Assembly: GCA_036749735.1 (NCBI GenBank)
Contig: DAINXV010000003.1
Coordinates: 124,001 to 188,000, forward strand
Length of the DNA: 64,000 bases
DNA from: Lawsonella sp012842085
Lineage (GTDB): Bacteria; Actinomycetota; Actinomycetes; Mycobacteriales; Mycobacteriaceae
Direction: 5' to 3'
Shown here: in pieces, positions 61,093 to 64,000 of the stretch
Numbering within the stretch: the stretch's first letter is position 1
Layout: every line of letters starts with the position of its first letter
Position numbers and translations under genes: made by a program
The notes under the pieces: model-generated
Told to the model about the DNA's origin: nothing
The model's input: only the letters and a program-made list of their open reading frames with translations
Databases searched by the model: none

Positions 61093-62103
61093 TTAAAAAT
61101 CGATTCCCAAGGTGTCGATGCTGTAGACGTGGAGATACTCCACGGGGAGCCGATTGATGAGATCCTCATCTTCGGTGACCACTACAGTTTCGATGCCTTT
61201 TGCGCTGTTATAGGAACCAATCTCGGCGATCTTATCTGCTGCTGTGCCCTTCACATCGACAGTGTCGAAGCAGCCCTGAGCAGCAAACGGTAGTGGCTTA
61301 ACCTGCTGGGCGCCAGCAATTTTCCCGCCTTGCACGGCAACCGCGTTTTTGGTCCACCAGAATCCAGGTTCACTGGGGGTGTGGGGCAGATCGGATTCGG
61401 TAATGAAATCTTTCACATCGTGACGGCGCCACAGCCACGGTCGGTGTTGGGCAACTTCGGTCACAAGATTGTCAGCCACCTTGAGGGGGCGTTCCCACCA
61501 CCTCAGTTCCCGCTTGGCGAATATCGAGCCCATGTCGATGTAGAGTTCGGCGGGCAACGTTTGGAGACCCGGCCAAGCGGCAGCGAAACCTTCAATGAGT
61601 GGAAGTTCGGAGACTTCCTCTTCCGATAGCCACGCCAGCTCCAGACTTTCTTCGTCGGGGTGGAAAGTGGCAGGAGTGTTGAGGTCAGCGCAAATGGTGG
61701 TGTATGTCCAGCGTCCCTTTTTTTGCACATTGTGGGCAAAATAACGGCGCCCATCACGGGTTGCGTGGGGTCCATAGGGGTGAAACTCGCGTTCGATCAC
61801 CCATGTGAAGTGGAATGTGGAGGTGACGCCCGTCCAGCGCACTCGTTCCGGATCGAGGACGACGGCGGTCTCTTCCTCCACCTCTCGACGGGCCCCTTCA
61901 ATGGCGCTTTCGTGGGAGTCGATCGCCCCTCCGGGAATTCCCCATGTGCCCCCGTCGTTGGTCCAGTGGGCTCGATGCTGCATCAGGATTAGAGGGGTGC
62001 CATCTTCTGCTGGTGCGCGAAGTAGTAGCCCCGCAGCACCATTGAGCCCCCACCGTTTCTCTTCGGTGGAGTTGTAACACATTCCATCGCCATCATGTAA
62101 CAC
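61093..62103 (-). CDS. Nudix hydrolase with C-terminal extension (MutT3-like)
   Basis: A 336-residue protein. The N-terminal Nudix domain has the box GGAIDSHESAIEGARREVEE with its Gly, Glu and REVEE residues. The domain starts as in Rv0413 MutT3. About 140 extra C-terminal residues follow, ending VVVTEDEDLINRLPVEYLHV, reminiscent of NYN/PIN-type ends, but I cannot assign it. GTG 62103 is taken because TAAAGT lies 6 bases upstream; ATG at 62082 is the alternative. Confidence 0.82.
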   Translation of the reverse strand: MLHDGDGMCYNSTEEKRWGLNGAAGLLLRAPAEDGTPLILMQHRAHWTNDGGTWGIPGGAIDSHESAIEGARREVEEETAVVLDPERVRWTGVTSTFHFTWVIEREFHPYGPHATRDGRRYFAHNVQKKGRWTYTTICADLNTPATFHPDEESLELAWLSEEEVSELPLIEGFAAAWPGLQTLPAELYIDMGSIFAKRELRWWERPLKVADNLVTEVAQHRPWLWRRHDVKDFITESDLPHTPSEPGFWWTKNAVAVQGGKIAGAQQVKPLPFAAQGCFDTVDVKGTAADKIAEIGSYNSAKGIETVVVTEDEDLINRLPVEYLHVYSIDTLGIDF

Positions 62104-62139
62104 AGTTCAACTTTAACGCGTTCTATGTATTTGCTGTAG

Positions 62140-62231
62140 TAAAACAGCAACCCCCGCCGGAGCGCGTCTGCGGGGGTTGCTGCGTTTCTTGTGACGAACG
62201 AGCGGAGCATCTGCCCTTGCTCCTTCTCGCA
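62140..62231 (-). ncRNA. Candidate iron-regulated small RNA
   Basis: On the minus strand TTGCAC (62262-62267) and TAAACT (62238-62243) form a promoter with an 18-base spacer. About 90 bases later a 12-bp GC-rich stem (62146-62157 with 62170-62181) is followed by GTTTTAC, an intrinsic terminator. A second hairpin, GGAGCA with TGCTCC (62204-62209 and 62218-62223), lies near the 5' end. An IdeR box covers the promoter. Small RNAs repressed by IdeR (MrsI) are known in mycobacteria. No expression evidence. Confidence 0.5.
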
Positions 62232-62240
62232 AGAACCAGT

Positions 62241-62259
62241 TTAGGTTAGGGTAGCCTAA
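62241..62259. promoter_or_regulatory. IdeR/DtxR iron box
   Basis: TTAGGTTAGGGTAGCCTAA matches the consensus TTAGGTTAGGCTAACCTAA at 17 of 19 positions. It lies between fprA and the Nudix gene, inside the spacer of the minus-strand promoter and about 110 bp before fprA. Confidence 0.85.
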
Positions 62260-62368
62260 TAGTGCAAGTCTTTTTTTGGGATAATTCAAAAATTGTTAAT
62301 TTGCAGTGTTCTGTAGAATAGAAATCACGTTTTGACCACGACTTTAAGTTCGACAAAGAAGAGAGAAT

Positions 62369-63766
62369 ATGACTCGCCCGATTCGCGTCGCCATTATTGG
62401 CTCGGGACCCGCCGGCATCTATGCTGCCGACACCCTCATGAAATCCCCGCAAGCCGAAAACCCCGGTGTCAGCATCGACATTTTGGAGCGCATGCCCGCC
62501 CCCTTCGGATTGATCCGCTACGGTGTTGCCCCAGACCATCCGCGCATTAAAGGCATCGTCAACTCCTTACACCAGGTGCTCAATAAGGAGCAGGTTAACT
62601 TCTACGGCAACGTCGAGTTCGGCACCGACATCACCCTGGACGAACTCCTCACCTTCTACGACGCTGTAGTGTTCGCCACCGGCGCCAACGCCGACCGCGC
62701 ACTGGACATCCCCGGACTAGACCTGGAGGGCTCCTACGGCGCAGCCGAGTTTGTCGCCTGGTATGACGGCCAGCCCGAGTTTCCCCGCAATTGGGACCTC
62801 AGCCACGAAAAGGTGGCTGTCGTCGGTGTGGGTAACGTCAGCCTGGATGTTTCCCGCATTCTCGGCAAATCTGCCGACGAACTGCTGGTGACGGAGATTC
62901 CGGATAACGTCTACGAAGGCTTGAAGCAGTCCAAGGTGAAGGAAGTGCACGTGTTTGGGCGTCGTGGCCCGGCACAAGCCAAGTACACTCCGGTCGAACT
63001 CCGCGAACTCGACCACTCGGACAATATTCAGGTTCTGGTGGATCCCGAAGATATTGACTACGACGAGGCCTCCATTAAGGCTCGCCGCGCCACTAAAGCC
63101 ACCGACATGGTGTGCACCACGCTGGAAAATTACGCCATGCGCGAACCCACCAGCGACCCCGACGTCACCAAGATTTATATTCACTTCTTCGAGTCCCCGG
63201 TGGAGATTCTGGGTGAGGACGGCAAGGTTGTGGGTATCCGCACCGAGCGCACCGAACTGGACGGCACGGGCGGCGTGAACACCACCGACAAGACCACCGA
63301 CTGGGAGGTCGGACAGGTGTACCGCGCCGTGGGTTACTTGTCTTCCGCACTGCCCGGCATTCCCTTCAACCACACTCTCGGCGTCATCGAGAACGTTGCT
63401 GGCCGTGTGATTGACCAGGCCGGTGACCATATTTCTCCGCTCTACACCACGGGCTGGATTAAGCGCGGCCCGGTGGGACTGATTGGTAACACGAAGAGTG
63501 ACGCCAATGAAACTATCCAGAACCTTCTGGAGGACTGGTCCGCTGGTAAAGCCAACGAGCCTACCCAACCGGAGCCGGAAGCTGCTCAGAAGTGGCTGGA
63601 GGGCCTGCCGAAGAAGGTAACCAACTGGGATGGCTGGTACCGTCTGGATGCCCACGAGAAGGCTCGCGGCGAGAAGGAAGGCCGCGAACGTAAGAAGATT
63701 GTTGAGTGGGATGAAATGGTGGAAGCCTCCCACGACGACAGTCTGGATGACAAAATTACAAAGTAG
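62369..63766 (+). CDS. fprA: NADPH-ferredoxin reductase FprA
   Basis: A 465-residue adrenodoxin-reductase-like flavoprotein. FAD motif VAIIGSGPAGIYAADTL, then ERMPAPFGLIRYGVAPDH, NADP motif VAVVGVGNVSLDVSRIL with RRG in VFGRRGPAQAKYTP, and C-terminal IKRGPVGLIGNTKSDA. It passes electrons from NADPH to ferredoxin. The Shine-Dalgarno is AAGAGAG. The IdeR box upstream suggests iron-linked control; a -10 TAGAAT lies at 62314-62319. Confidence 0.94.
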   Translation: MTRPIRVAIIGSGPAGIYAADTLMKSPQAENPGVSIDILERMPAPFGLIRYGVAPDHPRIKGIVNSLHQVLNKEQVNFYGNVEFGTDITLDELLTFYDAVVFATGANADRALDIPGLDLEGSYGAAEFVAWYDGQPEFPRNWDLSHEKVAVVGVGNVSLDVSRILGKSADELLVTEIPDNVYEGLKQSKVKEVHVFGRRGPAQAKYTPVELRELDHSDNIQVLVDPEDIDYDEASIKARRATKATDMVCTTLENYAMREPTSDPDVTKIYIHFFESPVEILGEDGKVVGIRTERTELDGTGGVNTTDKTTDWEVGQVYRAVGYLSSALPGIPFNHTLGVIENVAGRVIDQAGDHISPLYTTGWIKRGPVGLIGNTKSDANETIQNLLEDWSAGKANEPTQPEPEAAQKWLEGLPKKVTNWDGWYRLDAHEKARGEKEGRERKKIVEWDEMVEASHDDSLDDKITK

Positions 63767-63844
63767 GACTAGGAAAACCAACACCCGTTTGCGGGTAGCC
63801 AACCGCCAGTTTTTGACCGACACACATTTTTAGGAGTGTTGTTT

Positions 63845-64000
63845 ATGGCTAATGCAGTTCTCGTTCTTATTGATGGTTTTGAGGAGATTGAAGCTCTTGC
63901 CGCGGTAGATATTTTGCGCCGCGGCGGGGTGAACGTCACCACCGCATCTTTGACTGATTCTTTGACCGTGACCGCTGGCCACGATGTGAAGGTGGAGGCG
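63845..64000 (+). CDS. DJ-1/PfpI family protein, N-terminal part (cut by window edge)
   Basis: The first 52 residues, running off the end. VLIDGFEEIEALAAVDILRR is the DJ-1 signature with the conserved Glu. Shine-Dalgarno AGGAG 9 bases before the ATG. It follows fprA by 78 bases on the same strand. The catalytic cysteine lies beyond the window. Likely a glyoxalase-III-like or deglycase-like DJ-1 member. Confidence 0.85.
   Translation, partial: MANAVLVLIDGFEEIEALAAVDILRRGGVNVTTASLTDSLTVTAGHDVKVEA

Noticed and set aside
61989..62210. 73-codon minus-strand frame with AGGAG upstream, through the small-RNA candidate
   Set aside because: It would have to pass the 12-bp terminator stem and overlaps the Nudix gene in another frame; no conserved features.
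1..64000. tRNA, rRNA, CRISPR arrays, insertion sequences, phage genes
   Set aside because: Looked for typical T-loop sequences, evenly spaced repeats, transposase motifs and terminal repeats; none was found by eye.

Overview
The window looks like chromosomal DNA from a high-GC actinobacterium of the Mycobacteriales (the Mycobacterium/Corynebacterium side). The clues are a mycothiol gene (mshA), SenX3-RegX3, PknG with GlnX, an MmpL-type transporter, a VirR-like LytR_C protein, FprA, a fused dihydroxyacetone kinase and a type-B-like sdhCAB. From memory, much of the gene order matches M. tuberculosis Rv0408-Rv0497 in rearranged blocks: pta-ackA, pknG-glnX, thiE/thiO-thiS-thiG, thiC, xthA, def, DUF3263-virR, lpd, the DUF2516 gene, deoC, murB, mshA, gpmA-senX3-regX3 and an Rv0497-like gene. 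Many genes are compact and start without a leader, and no insertion sequence, prophage, CRISPR array, tRNA or rRNA is visible. I cannot name the species; a small-genome relative such as Lawsonella is one possibility.

Layout. 1-5.2 kb (minus strand): mshA, gpmA, senX3-regX3 and a partial membrane-protein gene. 5.4-12.0 kb: fadD with tandem operator-like palindromes, murB, a methyltransferase, an LmeA-like protein, deoC and purU. 12.0-15.5 kb: a minus-strand operon of four envelope or unknown proteins. 15.7-19.4 kb: sdhCAB. 19.9-25.8 kb: a GH65 enzyme with a beta-phosphoglucomutase-like partner, a membrane endonuclease/phosphatase-family protein and lpd. 26.0-30.6 kb: three membrane or secreted proteins and groL under two CIRCE elements. 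30.6-33.5 kb: a stand-alone LeuA regulatory-domain gene behind a short leader peptide and foldable leader RNA, then an MmpL-type transporter. 33.6-38.2 kb: dipeptidase, virR-like, DUF3263, thrC and def. 38.3-43.3 kb: gldA, dhaKL, xthA and ppk2. 43.4-52.6 kb: a secreted protein, thiamine genes under two TPP riboswitches and an ABC exporter. 52.7-59.9 kb: glnX-pknG and pta-ackA. 60.0-64.0 kb: a HAD phosphatase, a Nudix protein, a candidate iron-regulated small RNA with an IdeR box, fprA and a partial DJ-1 gene.

How the genes work together. gldA and dhaKL turn glycerol into dihydroxyacetone phosphate. The GH65/HAD pair probably turns an alpha-glucoside into glucose 6-phosphate. sdhCAB and lpd serve central respiration, and pta-ackA handles acetate overflow. 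thiC, thiE, thiG, thiS and thiO supply most thiamine precursors. glnX-pknG is expected to tie nutrient status to the TCA cycle, but glnH is absent here and PknG lacks the rubredoxin cysteines. The regulatory DNA is the richest part: at least fifteen genes carry a TANNNT-like -10 hexamer 6-7 bases before the start codon, the signature of leaderless transcription.
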